This document shows positions 1-10,910 of a stretch of 64,000 bases of DNA, piece after piece. Within the stretch, counting starts at the first letter, position 1; each line of letters begins with the position of its first letter. This DNA comes from Dicaeum eximium (taxonomy: Eukaryota; Chordata; Aves; Passeriformes; Dicaeidae): assembly GCA_013396995.1 (NCBI GenBank), contig VWZP01008105.1, positions 474,188 to 538,187 of the forward strand, written 5' to 3'. The notes under the pieces are model-generated. The model did no database searches. It saw only the letters and a program-made list of their open reading frames with translations, and was not told the origin of the DNA. The position numbers and the translations under genes were made by a program.

Positions 1-412
1 TAACTTTTGATACTGGTTACTGGCCTGTGAAGGCACTGACCTTGGAGATTTACAGTAACACAGCATTGTTCTACATTACAATTTGCACTTCAGCTCTTTA
101 GGAGTGGGCAGGTGTCTCGATTTGAGACAACAGGATACTGTGACTGGTGGCCTCGCTGTCAAATCTATATTTTCAAGTGCTAAACACAAAGGCACCATCT
201 GGAACCGATTCTTACACTTTGCCAGAAGGTTTTTTTGCCACCAGGGGGGTGACAGCAGTTTTGTCTAATGCAAATGAGCAGGGCCTTATTTCTCATGATG
301 TGTATCTAAATATTGTATGAAGCCACTCCTCTAAAGCCTGCTGCTCTGAAGCTTGTAAGTGAAACACCATGTGAACTGAAGGGGAAAAAAACCACAAACA
401 ACTGTAACATAC

Positions 413-557
413 CACGGAGATCCCTGTTGAAATCATGAAGTCTCCTAATTTCTCCTTCAAGTTTGTTTCTCATCGCTTTGTCCAGGGACTCCCTCTTAGT
501 GGTGGTCTTGACCAAACCCTCATATGCTTCTGAAATCCTCTGAATCTCAATTTCAAA
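413..557 (-). CDS. AMOTL1: AMOTL1 coiled-coil exon
   Basis: This 145-nt internal exon encodes the start of the angiomotin coiled coil. It begins FEIEIQRISEAYEG, continues through KRESLDKAMRNKLEGEIRR and ends HDFNRDLR plus one base. The wording is closest to AMOTL1 as I know it (RISEAYESLVKSTTKRESLDKAM) rather than AMOT or AMOTL2. On the minus strand the acceptor is a clean pyrimidine tract ending CTTTCAG before TTTGAA. The donor is CGTG|GTATGT. The exon enters in phase 0, matching the upstream exon that ends on a complete Lys codon. It leaves with one base of the expected Asp codon. In the family this coiled coil (AMOT/BAR-like region) mediates dimerisation and membrane and polarity-complex binding at tight junctions. 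The following exons lie left of this window, so the protein is truncated here. Confidence 0.95.
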
Positions 558-1935
558 CTGAAAGGAGAGAGAGTTCCTGTTAAAGCCCTGCAGGAATGTG
601 TCCTGTCCCAGTGTTTGCCCAGCACATTCCAGTAACACAAGGGGTCAGGGCAATGCTCGTGTCCAGTGTCACGCCAGCCACCAACTCTGCAATGACCGAT
701 CTCCCTGGCAGAGGATGGCACGAAGCCCCAGCAATACTGGTGGCTCCTGCAGTAGGGACCCCTGTGAACATCCAGTGGAGCAGCTCACCATGCCACAATG
801 CCACAGGACACCCCATCAGCAGCTCCCAAAAAACCTTGAGGTGGGCTAGACTTGATGGAACTGCTTGGTTATCTTTGGTCTTTGACCAAGGTGACTGCTT
901 TAATGCCACCCAAGAGGAGAAAAACAAGAACTAGTGTACTTGTGTGGGCTGTATTCTCTCCTTGAAAGGGTGTAGGAGGCAACATTTATTATTTAACAGG
1001 TCCCTGATCCAGAACTTATCTCTGAGCTCTGAATGCCAGCAAAAGTATTTTAGGCTCAGTTCTGGCCTCATGTCACTTTTAAACTACTGTGATCCATTCC
1101 TTTCCATCCTCGACTGAACACTGCTTTATACAAGAGGAAACCCTCTATAACAGACAGAACCAGTTGTTTTGGGTTTTCAATCTTCTTAACTTCATCTCCT
1201 TGAAATCTGGCAAACTGCAGGCAGGGTATGCAGAGGAATGCCTTAGTGGTGAATTTGCGTCTTAAGACCTGATCCCAAAAGACTGACAGAAGAATAGTCC
1301 TGGGTAGAGTTTTGCTGTTCAGCTCAATCCATCCAGCCCTTTTAATAAGATAATGTCATGTTAAGTGATACAGTTTTGGCAAAACCATTGCTGCAGAGAT
1401 GATAAACACTGATGTAGGAGTCTGCTCCTGCATGCCTGGCCCTTGTTGGGCTTTCTCCACAAAGCCCTTTCTTTATGGAGAAAGGCTTGGTAATGTGCAC
1501 AGGCTGGAAAACCAAAAGACATACATAGCCTCCCACACACCTTTCTAAATCTGGTGGTTTTTTGACCTCTTGAGTCATGGGTGGGACAGGTTCATGATTT
1601 TTGAAGTCAGGGTGCAAGCTGACCTCCACTTGCTGAAGAGTTAGGTCCCTCTCAGTAAGCTTCAGGCATGATTTTCCCACTGCAGCCCTTGCAGAATGAA
1701 AGCCTCAGGGACACTGGAGCTGTCACCCCACTGGGTGTGTAGGAACCTGCAGCCAGGTTCCAGCAGCCTGCACTTCCCACAGTGCTGGAGCCACTCTGTC
1801 AAGACACAGCCCATGGGCAGGCAGCATCTCCAAACCATGCACCAAGGAAAGCCTGGCAGAGCTATGATGAGGAAACCTGACTACCTTCCCCAATTTCTGC
1901 TTCCAGCTTGTTCACAAGCACAAAAGCTGAAACAA

Positions 1936-2116
1936 GTGGGGAGATTCAGACTAGCCATGAGAAAGCATTCCTTTACTGAGTGGGTGGTCAAACCCTGGAA
2001 CAGGTTTCCTAGAGAGGCACTCAATGCCCCAAGCCTTTCAGTGCTTTAGAGGCATATGAACAACGCCCTTAGCAAGATGCTTTAATTTGGTTCACTCTGA
2101 ATTGTTCAGGGAGTTG
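1936..2116 (+). mobile_element. CR1 LINE 3' fragment
   Basis: The stretch reads like an avian CR1 3' untranslated end in sense orientation. It has a degenerate 'ctttactgagtgggtggtc', then 'ctggaacaggtttcctagagaggc', then 'gccccaagcctttcagtgctt' and 'cccttagcaa'. It stops before the usual tail, so it is a worn, 3'-clipped copy. The same subfamily recurs inverted at 16205-16402. The assignment rests on remembered CR1 consensus wording. Confidence 0.75.
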
Positions 2117-4012
2117 GTAAGCCACTATCTGCAGGAGAAGATGCTTTCTCCAGAGAAAGCAAAGCAGATTTGCCAGCACAAAAGTGGCTTTCCACAGCCT
2201 AACAGTCTGGCCCAATTCAACTGGTTACTACAAGGGCTCTGCTTGGCCCTCTATATGCTGGTATTTCCCAAAACACATCATCACACCGCAACCCTGGAGG
2301 CAAAAACTTGCTGTAGCAAGTGCTCCATCAGCACAGACCAAAATTAAAGGAGAGCAGAAGAACAGCCATAAATTGTGTTGGCACTCCTCATCAGTTCTGG
2401 GATTTCCTTCTCCTTCTTCCATGGAGGAAAAAAAAAAAAAATTCAGCCTTTTCTCTGCCTGGTAGCTCCTGGAGCCAACCCACACATGTGGCATGGGGAA
2501 GAGCCAGCCCAGCCTGGCAATCACACTTCAGCAAGGTTACACCACTCAGAAAAGGAAAATCATGCAAAAAGCTCAAAATTAAATGCACAAGATTCCTCTT
2601 CTATCTCTTTTTAGGTAACAAAACAAGGCAACTCATCAAACAGCACAGGGACTCATCACCACCTTATACCTCTCTACAAAAAAGTCTGTTCACACACAAC
2701 TGAGAATGTGACAACCCTCAGAACTGATCTGTTTGTACAAATGCCCAGGGAAACCTACAAGTCAGGCTGACTTTCTCTAACTTCTCCTATTCTGTAACAA
2801 ATAAAAGTGATGGGAAGGTGATCTTACCTAGAATAAAATTTTTACCCACAAGCAAGAAGTACTCCTCCCTGACCTTTCCACTTGCAAGAAGAGGGAAGTG
2901 TTTTCACATCCAAAATATGTAATTTAACTCAATCACATTTTCAGAGGCAATGTTTGTGGGAACCAAGAAGACCTGCCGTGACCTTGTGTTCAAACACAGC
3001 AAAAATAGCATGGGAGGGATACCATGTGTTAGAGATTTGGTTTCCTGAAGAAAGAATGCACTTGAGTATGTGTTTCACTTTAATACTCTGCTTACATTCC
3101 CCCAAAGTCAATGGGACTCAAGTCCACACTTCATTGACTAAAGTGAGACTTCAGCCCATGCTTGAATACCTTTCTGTTGGTGTCTGATGCAATAGACTTG
3201 CAGGGCATCCAAGATAAAGAGAGAACCATTTCCAAGGGTGAAAGAAACTGGAATATTTATAGGGCATTACACTTAAATACCTTTTACTGAACAACACAGC
3301 TTTTGTAAAATTAATAGCTGGAATATTTATTTTTGCCCACAAAGGCCACAGGGAAGTCAGTATTAAAGTTTTTGCAGATTTCTTCACAAATAGTTAATGT
3401 TTCTGCAAAAATTTTTTAAACTGAATTTAGGAAATTCTCTGAATAAACTCAACTCATCTTGTTGCAGAGGAGGCAGAAAGGACAGCAGTTACTAAACACT
3501 TGGTCTTTTTTCTAATCTGTTTGAACAGATTGTCACAAATTTCTCCCAAAGCTGAGGCTGGGACCTGGTCTCTGAGAGCTGCTTCTTCTCCTATGAAGGG
3601 CGTCTCCAAGAATACCCTGATCCACACAGTACAACAGAAAAATTCAGCTCCTATATAGACTCCTAAATTCAGAGAAGAAAGACCTGCAGTCTAAGCCCAT
3701 TTGTGTATAAGTGGTGGGAAGACATAAATGAAATAGTAGTGCAGGGTCCTAAATAAATTATTTGGTCTGGGACCCAAAGCCAGCAGATCTGGGGAGCATC
3801 TCTGATTTGCCTTCAGTGAGCCTCAGTTTTAAGCGACTTCTACTTCATTTGATACAACTCTTCATCTTCTCACCCCAGGCAGTGTGCACGTCATACCCTT
3901 CTCTGCTGAACAAACCTGCATGCTTATAGAAAAGAGCATGCAGGATGTCTTAGAAAAATGGGTTTCGAGCAACGTCTTCACCAAATGGTTCTTTCAGATA
4001 AGGGGGCAGTGC

Positions 4013-4082
4013 TTTTAGAACCAATATGTTCAAATGTTTTAGAACCAACATGTTCAAATGTTTTAGAACCAACATGTTCAAC
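4013..4082 (+). repeat. 24-bp tandem repeat, about 2.9 copies
   Basis: The unit ttttagaaccaayatgttca plus aatg occurs at 4013-4036 and 4037-4060, and a 22-bp partial copy at 4061-4082. The copies differ by a single C/T substitution plus the truncated end, so the expansion is recent. It sits inside an AMOTL1 intron about 520 bp downstream (in transcript sense) of the 4605-4875 exon. Such a minisatellite is a likely length polymorphism. Confidence 0.9.
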
Positions 4083-4604
4083 TAACATCAGTTCTTAGAA
4101 ACTTGAGAAGCAGTAACTGAAAGCCTGTTAGGCAACCCAGTTCATCCATTTCCAAACAATGGACAACACACTGGGGGCTGTAACACTTCCAAAGAGTGTG
4201 GAGCACCACGTGAGCTTACTGTGGTGGACAAGACTGCTTGGGACAGATGAGAACATATGGCTCTCACCTGCACCTCTAACCCCTGTGCAAATGGTGCAGG
4301 ACCCTGTTGCACCAGGAACATACTGCCCATGGGACACTTCCAGGGCAAGCTCCAGTGAGGCCAGCATGGAAGATGGAAGGGGAAAATATCAAGTTGAGAG
4401 ATATCTGATGGACTGGCCTGTTTCATCCTAAAGGCAGTGGAGCCCACAAGGCACAGGATTCTGGGCACCATGGAGAGGCAGTGGTCAGAAATGGCCAGTG
4501 GTGCATCCCCATTGCAGTGACACAGCTATGAAGAACAGCTGCCCAAAGGCAGAAGCACCAAGATGGTTACCCTGGCCAGGCCCCATCCCAATCTCCACAC
4601 CTAC

Positions 4605-4875
4605 CTTCTGCAGCTTGTCTGCCTTCTCGTAGTACCCCTCCAGCTCCTGCCGCAGCACGTGGTTCTCCTCGGAGAGCATCTCCACCATCTGCTGCGCCCG
4701 CTCCACGATGGCAAAGGCGTCGGGTGTCAGCTGTTGGCCTGGCAGCGTCGGGCTCTGGGCAGCCACAGGGGCTGGCAGTGGGGGCAAGGAGCCTGGGAGC
4801 AGAGGGCCAGCGGTGGCCTGCGAGGACATGGGGCTGTGCTGCTGCGCCGGCGGGAAGGGCGGCTGGCATTGTCGG
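4605..4875 (-). CDS. AMOTL1: AMOTL1 linker and coiled-coil start exon
   Basis: This 271-nt internal exon encodes SRQCQPPFPPAQQHSPMSSQ, a Pro/Ala/Leu-rich linker, then DAFAIVERAQQMVEMLSEEN, RQELEGYYEKADKLQK. The QQHSPMSSQ and DAFAIVERAQQMVE blocks are characteristic of AMOTL1. The acceptor is TGTGCTTTCCCACAG and the first base completes the Ser codon split across the intron (AG|C). The donor is CAGAAG|GTAGGT, leaving phase 0, which matches the next exon. The first part is disordered linker. The last 40 or so residues begin the conserved angiomotin coiled coil. Compared with human AMOTL1 as I recall it, the linker is diverged and richer in Pro and Ala, while the coiled-coil start is well preserved. 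Confidence 0.96.
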
Positions 4876-6889
4876 CTGTGGGAAAGCACACGTGGGGAAA
4901 GCGTTAGAGCCGCACGCCCTCGAAATGCCTACCGGAGCTTTCACCTCATGGCTGTATGGTTTATTAATGGTGTTACAACTGGACAGTCACAACTCCTAAA
5001 TATCAGCAATCACAGCAGAGACTGGGTAAATTGTCTCCTTGCCTGCTCTTGACAGTGACGTACACATCTGGTATGAACGGATAAAGGAAGCACTGACTCA
5101 AAATCAGCATTTTTGCCTAGGTGTGCAGCTAATACTTCAGCAGCTGCCAGCCTCTCCCTGCCTCCCCTTCCCACAAACACCATGGCTGAGAAGCATAAGT
5201 TGGCAGGCTTGAAGCAAATACAAGGGATGCATTACTCACCCTTCGAACACCTCTCCCTGCTCAGAGCAAGACCAGTGGATCAGCTGAGCTGGGAGGCAAG
5301 AGGAAGTGATGTGAGCAAAGCAGCATCCCTGAGTGGCTTTAGCAAGTGGAAGAGGGAAGTGCTGCTGCAGAGCTGCTGGAGGCACAGCCCCATTCAATCA
5401 CAGTAAGCTATAAAAGCCATCTTCCAGTGGGAGACCTCATTGTGTCACTCCCCAATTAAGGGCATCTATCACTCACCAGACTCATATCAGGGAAGAATAA
5501 AAAGTGAGCTGGTAGTGGATATGCTTGTGAGCTAGGCTTGCTGTCAGCAGGCAGCTCTTTAATATGCCTGAATCATAATTTGCAGTGGCTGGAAGATAAT
5601 CCAGGAGGATGTCTCAACAGTGAGGATAAGCCTGCAGCTGACAGCCATGTGGGATCAGAGTCCCTCACCCGACCTATCTCCATCCGTCCATCCACTGCAC
5701 AGGCAGCCCTTGAAGCCTTGGCCAGGGGAAGCAGCCCCAGGCAAAATCTCACTGTGCACAGGCTGAGCCACTCCTCAGCCCTAATGCCAAAGTTCTTAAA
5801 TTTCTACACTGATCTTGTTAAAGACTCAACCCAGACCAAGCGGTACCCCAGTATCAGGGCCCAGTTTGGCTGAAAAATAAGCTGGCTGCTAGACCCCATA
5901 TGAAATCTGCAATCAAACACCTTCTGGGATTTGTATTTTAACATAACTACAAGCTATTAGGCTTGCTGTTGATACCATTACCTTTATTTCTGTACCCTAC
6001 ACAAGGCACAAGACATAATGAACAGCTGTATTTACCCCACTGGGCCTCAAAGAACCATGAACACTTTTTCTTAGGCAGACAATTTTGTGCTATAGAAATA
6101 CACAGTAATTATGGTTACTGTTGTCTTCAGCACCTACACATCTTCTCAAAAGAGGGTTTTCAAAAGCCTTCAGTGTTGGCCTAATTCTACTGACAATAAC
6201 CCACCACTTCCTTCAACTGCAGCAGAACAAAGCTGAAAAGTGAAGGCAATTCTAAAATCCTGCCCTAGAAAGTGAACTGCACTGCTCTAACAAACTTGTC
6301 CCAGTCGAGCCACACAACACCAAAGAAAGCCAACAATCCAACCTTAATCTTCTGTCCAAACTAGAGTGAAAGCAAATCTGCAGGCCCCCAGACACAGCAC
6401 ACACAGTTGCACACTCTAATCCCAGCTTTGCCCAGTGCATCCACTCTGACACAGAAAGGTACTGGAATGGAGGAAACACCAAGCACAAGTACACTGCTAA
6501 CCTGGTCAGAACTACAGACCAGTGCTCCTGGGAAGAAGATCCCAGCAGAGCTTCATGCAGCCAGCATTGAGGAAAGCTGTGCTGATCTCAGTCTGGCCTT
6601 GAGATGGCTTTTACCTGCCTAGCATAAACATGCTCTAAGGCTGTGTCTCTCCTGTAAATCAAACATCCACAGAGGCGGCTCAAGAGCGCAGGAGAGGGGT
6701 GCCCATTCCCCCTGGGCAGCTCCCAGGGCCTGAAGGGTTTGCTCTCAGTCCCAGGCATATTAGTTCTCTGGCAGAGGTGCAGGCTAACAACTGAGGAGCT
6801 AAATGTCTCCTGAAAGAGGATAAAACTTTCCAAAAGACAGGAAGCCAGGGAGGTGCTGTATGATACTTCACAACAAAGCACACAAGAAT

Positions 6890-7360
6890 TAATGGAATTA
6901 ATAGAATGGCTTGGGTTGGCAGTGACCTTTAAAAACCACCTAGTCCAATCACCCTGCCACAGGCTCAGACACCTTCCCCTAGATGAGGCTTCTCAGGGCT
7001 CCAACCAACCTGGCCTTGAACCCTTCCCATGATGGAGCATCCAGAACTTCTCTGGGCAACCAGTTGCAGTGCCTCACCACACTCAGCATAAAAAATTTCT
7101 TCCTTATATCTAATCTAAATCTGCCTTCTTCCAGTTCAAAGCTATTTCCTTTTGTCCCATCTCTATAGGCCTTGGTAGAACATCCTACTCCAGCTTTCTT
7201 ATAAGCTCCCTTTAAGTATTAGAAGGCTGCAGTAAGATCTCTCTGGAGCCTTCTCTTCTCCAGACTGAACTCTAACTCTCAGTCTGTCTTCACAGGAGAG
7301 GTGCTCCAGCCCTCTGATCATGGGCAAAGTTCTCACACCATCCCCACAGTCCCCCTTTCC
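6890..7360 (-). mobile_element. CR1 LINE 3' end, antisense
   Basis: A roughly 470-bp CR1 copy lies antisense to the + strand. Diagnostic stretches are 'agaatggcttgggttggca', 'caacctggccttgaaccctt', 'cttctctgggcaaccagttg', 'aaaaatttcttccttatatc', 'gagccttctcttctccagac' and 'gaggtgctccagccctctga'. The 3' tail lies at the left end. It runs in the same sense as AMOTL1, within an intron, and is frameshifted and 5'-truncated as usual. Confidence 0.95.
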
Positions 7361-10300
7361 TTCTGGTGCTCCAATGTGCAAACCTGGCAAGGGACCTGAT
7401 GCCCATTGTGGGACTTGAACATCACAAGTGAGGGATGCCACTCAGAGTGCAAAAGATGCTCCACAAGTGAATGTGAACTCGGACAAACACACACCACCTC
7501 CTCAATGGTGCTGACGGGCAGTCTGTGCTCACATGTTTTACCACAGCAATTAATTCAGTTAAGTGTGAGCTTGCTTGTCTTTGCCAAAATAAAAGGCACC
7601 ACTGGTTTTATGCAAGTAAAAGCCCAACTGTCTGGGTACAGTTACATCCCTACAAAGACACTTAGTAGAAAGCAGAAAATTTGGAAGATTTGCTGCAGGT
7701 ACAGATTTTCTCACTTCTTTATGGGAATAGCATAAAGAAATAGAATTAAATTGATCTCTGAATCTAAACCAGTGGAGATACAGCAATTTTTCTTTTTCAT
7801 TATGAAGCACAGCAATCTTTGTCCATAGATACACCTTTTAGAACTTTTGACACTGTACTTTTGGGAAATCTTAGCCTTTCACCAATTTAATATTTTCTTG
7901 TTATTTTAGTCTGTCTAACTTTACACTACAGAGGAAGGAAAGACCACAGAGATCTCTATTTTCTTGAACTGCAAATGATTTCTTGAGCTACTAAAGATTT
8001 ACACCCTATAGCAGCTGCCAGCCACCAGAGTCTCAGCAGCCATGGCCACAGGAGAGATTCTCCAGGGTTTTCCACCTTGGAACCTGAACAGGTTCAACTG
8101 ACTTTATACTTCTTGAAGCACAGCTGTTCAACAAAATTTATGTTTCTTTCTTTTTACTTGTTTAATCTGTCCCAATTTAGTTCTGACTTAGCCAACTGCA
8201 AAATCTCTGAGTACATATGCAATAAAATAAACACAGCAACTCACATTAATAAATCAGCATTTGCAAGAATAGGAATGTTATAACATCAGCTTAGCTCCTA
8301 TCCAAATTCTCATGTAAAGCTCCAAAGAAACACAGCAATCAGGATTATCTGGAGGTCCTTTGGGCTTAGTGAAGAATGACATTCTGACAATGCTTTTACT
8401 GTATTTTAAATGTTGATCTTACTCTGCATTAGAGCAGGTTAAAATCTTTCAGCCAAAGTAGAAAATTGTCCTTCTTAAAAGCATGTGACAGTGGAACATT
8501 ATGAGTTCTGGCTATCTCTGCAACATTTCTATTACATTTCTATTAAAAACATTTTTTTTTACATTATTGTAGAAGTAGGGCCCCCATAAGCTTCTGCAAC
8601 ATATTGTAAAGAAGGAAAAAGAGAAAAAAACTAAGGAAAAGCTTTTTGAATAAAGAGCACCAGCAGACCATGAGGCTTTCAAGAGCTGCTGTGCTGGGGT
8701 CACCAAGCACTCTCTCTTTTCACAGATATAGCTTGTGATACATACATAACAGCTTACTACCTACAGCTCAAAATACAATGTCTTCAGAAAAATACTTGAC
8801 AACGGACCTCACCTTCATAAGAAATGCCTCAAAATGTTGGGGCTGCCCAAGCCCCCAGATTTAGGCATGGTCTTAATACTCCTCTTATACTGGACCACCT
8901 GGGAGCAAGAATTACCAAGACAGAGAAATTTGGGGAGAATTTGTAACTTTATGTACCTGGAAAGGAAAATTAATGATAAAGTCCACTTGCTATTGATGAC
9001 TAGGAAATCATAAATACAAAAGAGCTGTTGTGGATAAAGCAGCACAGTATTAGCAATAAAATGAAAATTACTATAAATGTTCTGGAAAGGAAATTCCACC
9101 TCAGCCTTGCTACAGTGACATTCTCCTCTGTCTAGGGATGGAAAGGGGCCAGTGGAAGAAGGACTCTGTTTCCAACACACCATGGCATTTACATCCATAA
9201 TTGAAATGCCCTCCTCTAACCTATTTAGCTCATCTTTCTCTGAATGCTCTGCCTTCCTTTGCATTTAGGGCAGACTGGCCTATTTCATCTTTCAAAGCCT
9301 CTCCCAAGGAACTTTATTTCACAACTTCATGCATCTTCTGTGGATGCTCTGGCTGAGTCAGTGACGAGAATAAGGCATTTCTGGGGTGCAGCTCTTTGAA
9401 GTTGCCTCAGGCTTTTATCTTACAATGAGAGTTAAAAAGTGCATGAAATGTGCTTATTCCTGCCCATTGACTGGGAGCCTTCAGTCTGGGTACTAACCTC
9501 AGACCAGGTGTCTACCTGATTTCATTATGATTTCTGCAGTCACGAAGCAGACTTCAAACACTTTTCTGTCTCACTGTGAATAACATGGAAGAAATAGTAT
9601 TATGACCATGCAGGAGAAAACCATGATCCTGGCAAAGTCAGCAAGCCCAGTCTAAATGTCATGGTGCAAGGAAACACAATTATAGATCCATCACTAAATC
9701 GTGATACTGAAAGAAATGAGAGAACATTTGCCAAAGCCCAGACACGGCCCCCATGGTATTCTCTGTCTTATGGAATCAGCAATAGTTGCAGCACCTTGTA
9801 AACACAAGTGTTTGTTTCAAAAAACATTCTGCAGACTTGGATTCACATCTCTTGAATTCACTATTTTGTTGGTGACATTTGTTAGTTCTGTAAAGACTTG
9901 GCCCAGCTTCTTTGGCATGATTATGTAAAGATTTTGCTGGGCAAAATTATAATCTAAAAAGACATATGCTGCATCAAACATATCCTCAGCAGTTAAGAGA
10001 GGGACAGGATATTGTATTTCCTCACAGAGATCCACACTCAGAACAGATTCTTAGCATAAGGAAAAAATGCCTTCCTGAGCCTCAGCACTTCTAGAGGAAC
10101 CAGTTGGGATAATAATAGAGAAGGGTAAGGAGAAATGACAGGGCATTACCCAAGCTGTGGAAACAGCTTCATTTCTCTTTCACTTATTTTATTGTAAGGC
10201 GTATTAGAACAGAAGGAGAGGATGGATACAAAGCAAAGCTCCTCTGCAGGGCTGCCAGCATTCACATCAGATGGAAGTACAGCCTCCAACCCACACTCAT

Positions 10301-10479
10301 GCTTGGGCTATCCTTGCAGAGAAAAGCCAGGACAAGTCAGTTTGGGCGTAACATCCTTTAGCTTTTCCACACTGCCAGCAAACCCGTCTGCCTGGGCTGT
10401 CTCAGGGAAGAAAATGAGCTCCTTGTGTCCTGTCAGCAGCCACAGACGTGGCCAAGTCGGTAAATATCAACAGGTTGTC

Positions 10480-10910
10480 TGAAAACAGCAGTAATATGTG
10501 TGGGGGGAATAAATACACAAATAACTGGAGAAGTAGCAGACTATTTTGGCGGTTAATTATAGACTTCGACATCCTGGCAGGGTGGAATTTTATGAGGCAC
10601 ACAAGAAATGGGATGTATTTTAAAAAGCCCAGATTTATTCTTTTCATTGATTCTGCATGCTGACTTTCAAAATGCATGGATTAAATCAGAATGAAAAGGT
10701 GCCTGCATGATTGTCTTCTGCATGTACCACAAATTAATTCCCCTCAGTAAGAAGCAGACTTCCCAGTTCAAGGCTTCATTTGCATTTTACACGCTTTTTA
10801 TTAATAATGCAGAGAAAGAAATCATTCTGAATAAAAGACACCAGGATCTGACAAGAGCCACTGGGATCAATGAAGAGGATTCATTGCACCGAGTGATCTG
10901 GATCACTGCT
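10480..10910. promoter_or_regulatory. Candidate conserved non-coding element (intronic)
   Basis: This intronic block is free of recognisable repeats and dense in transcription-factor-like words. They include a perfect POU octamer ATTTGCAT near 10780, homeodomain cores (ttaatta, aattaatt, ttattaataat) and repeated tgcatg/gcatgat words. That texture is typical of vertebrate enhancers, but conservation cannot be tested from a single sequence. The call is an inference. Confidence 0.25.

Larger units (their letters stand above)
558..4604 (-). other. AMOTL1 intron (between coiled-coil exons)
   Basis: This 4.0-kb intron lies between two confidently placed exons. It holds a CR1 3' fragment near 1.94-2.12 kb, an A-run at 2429-2440 and a 24-bp tandem repeat at 4013-4082. 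The open frames at 596-934, 1342-1680 and 2087-2703 overlap on both strands, carry no recognisable domain and lack consistent splice context. I treat them as chance. I see no other gene in this stretch. Confidence 0.85.
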
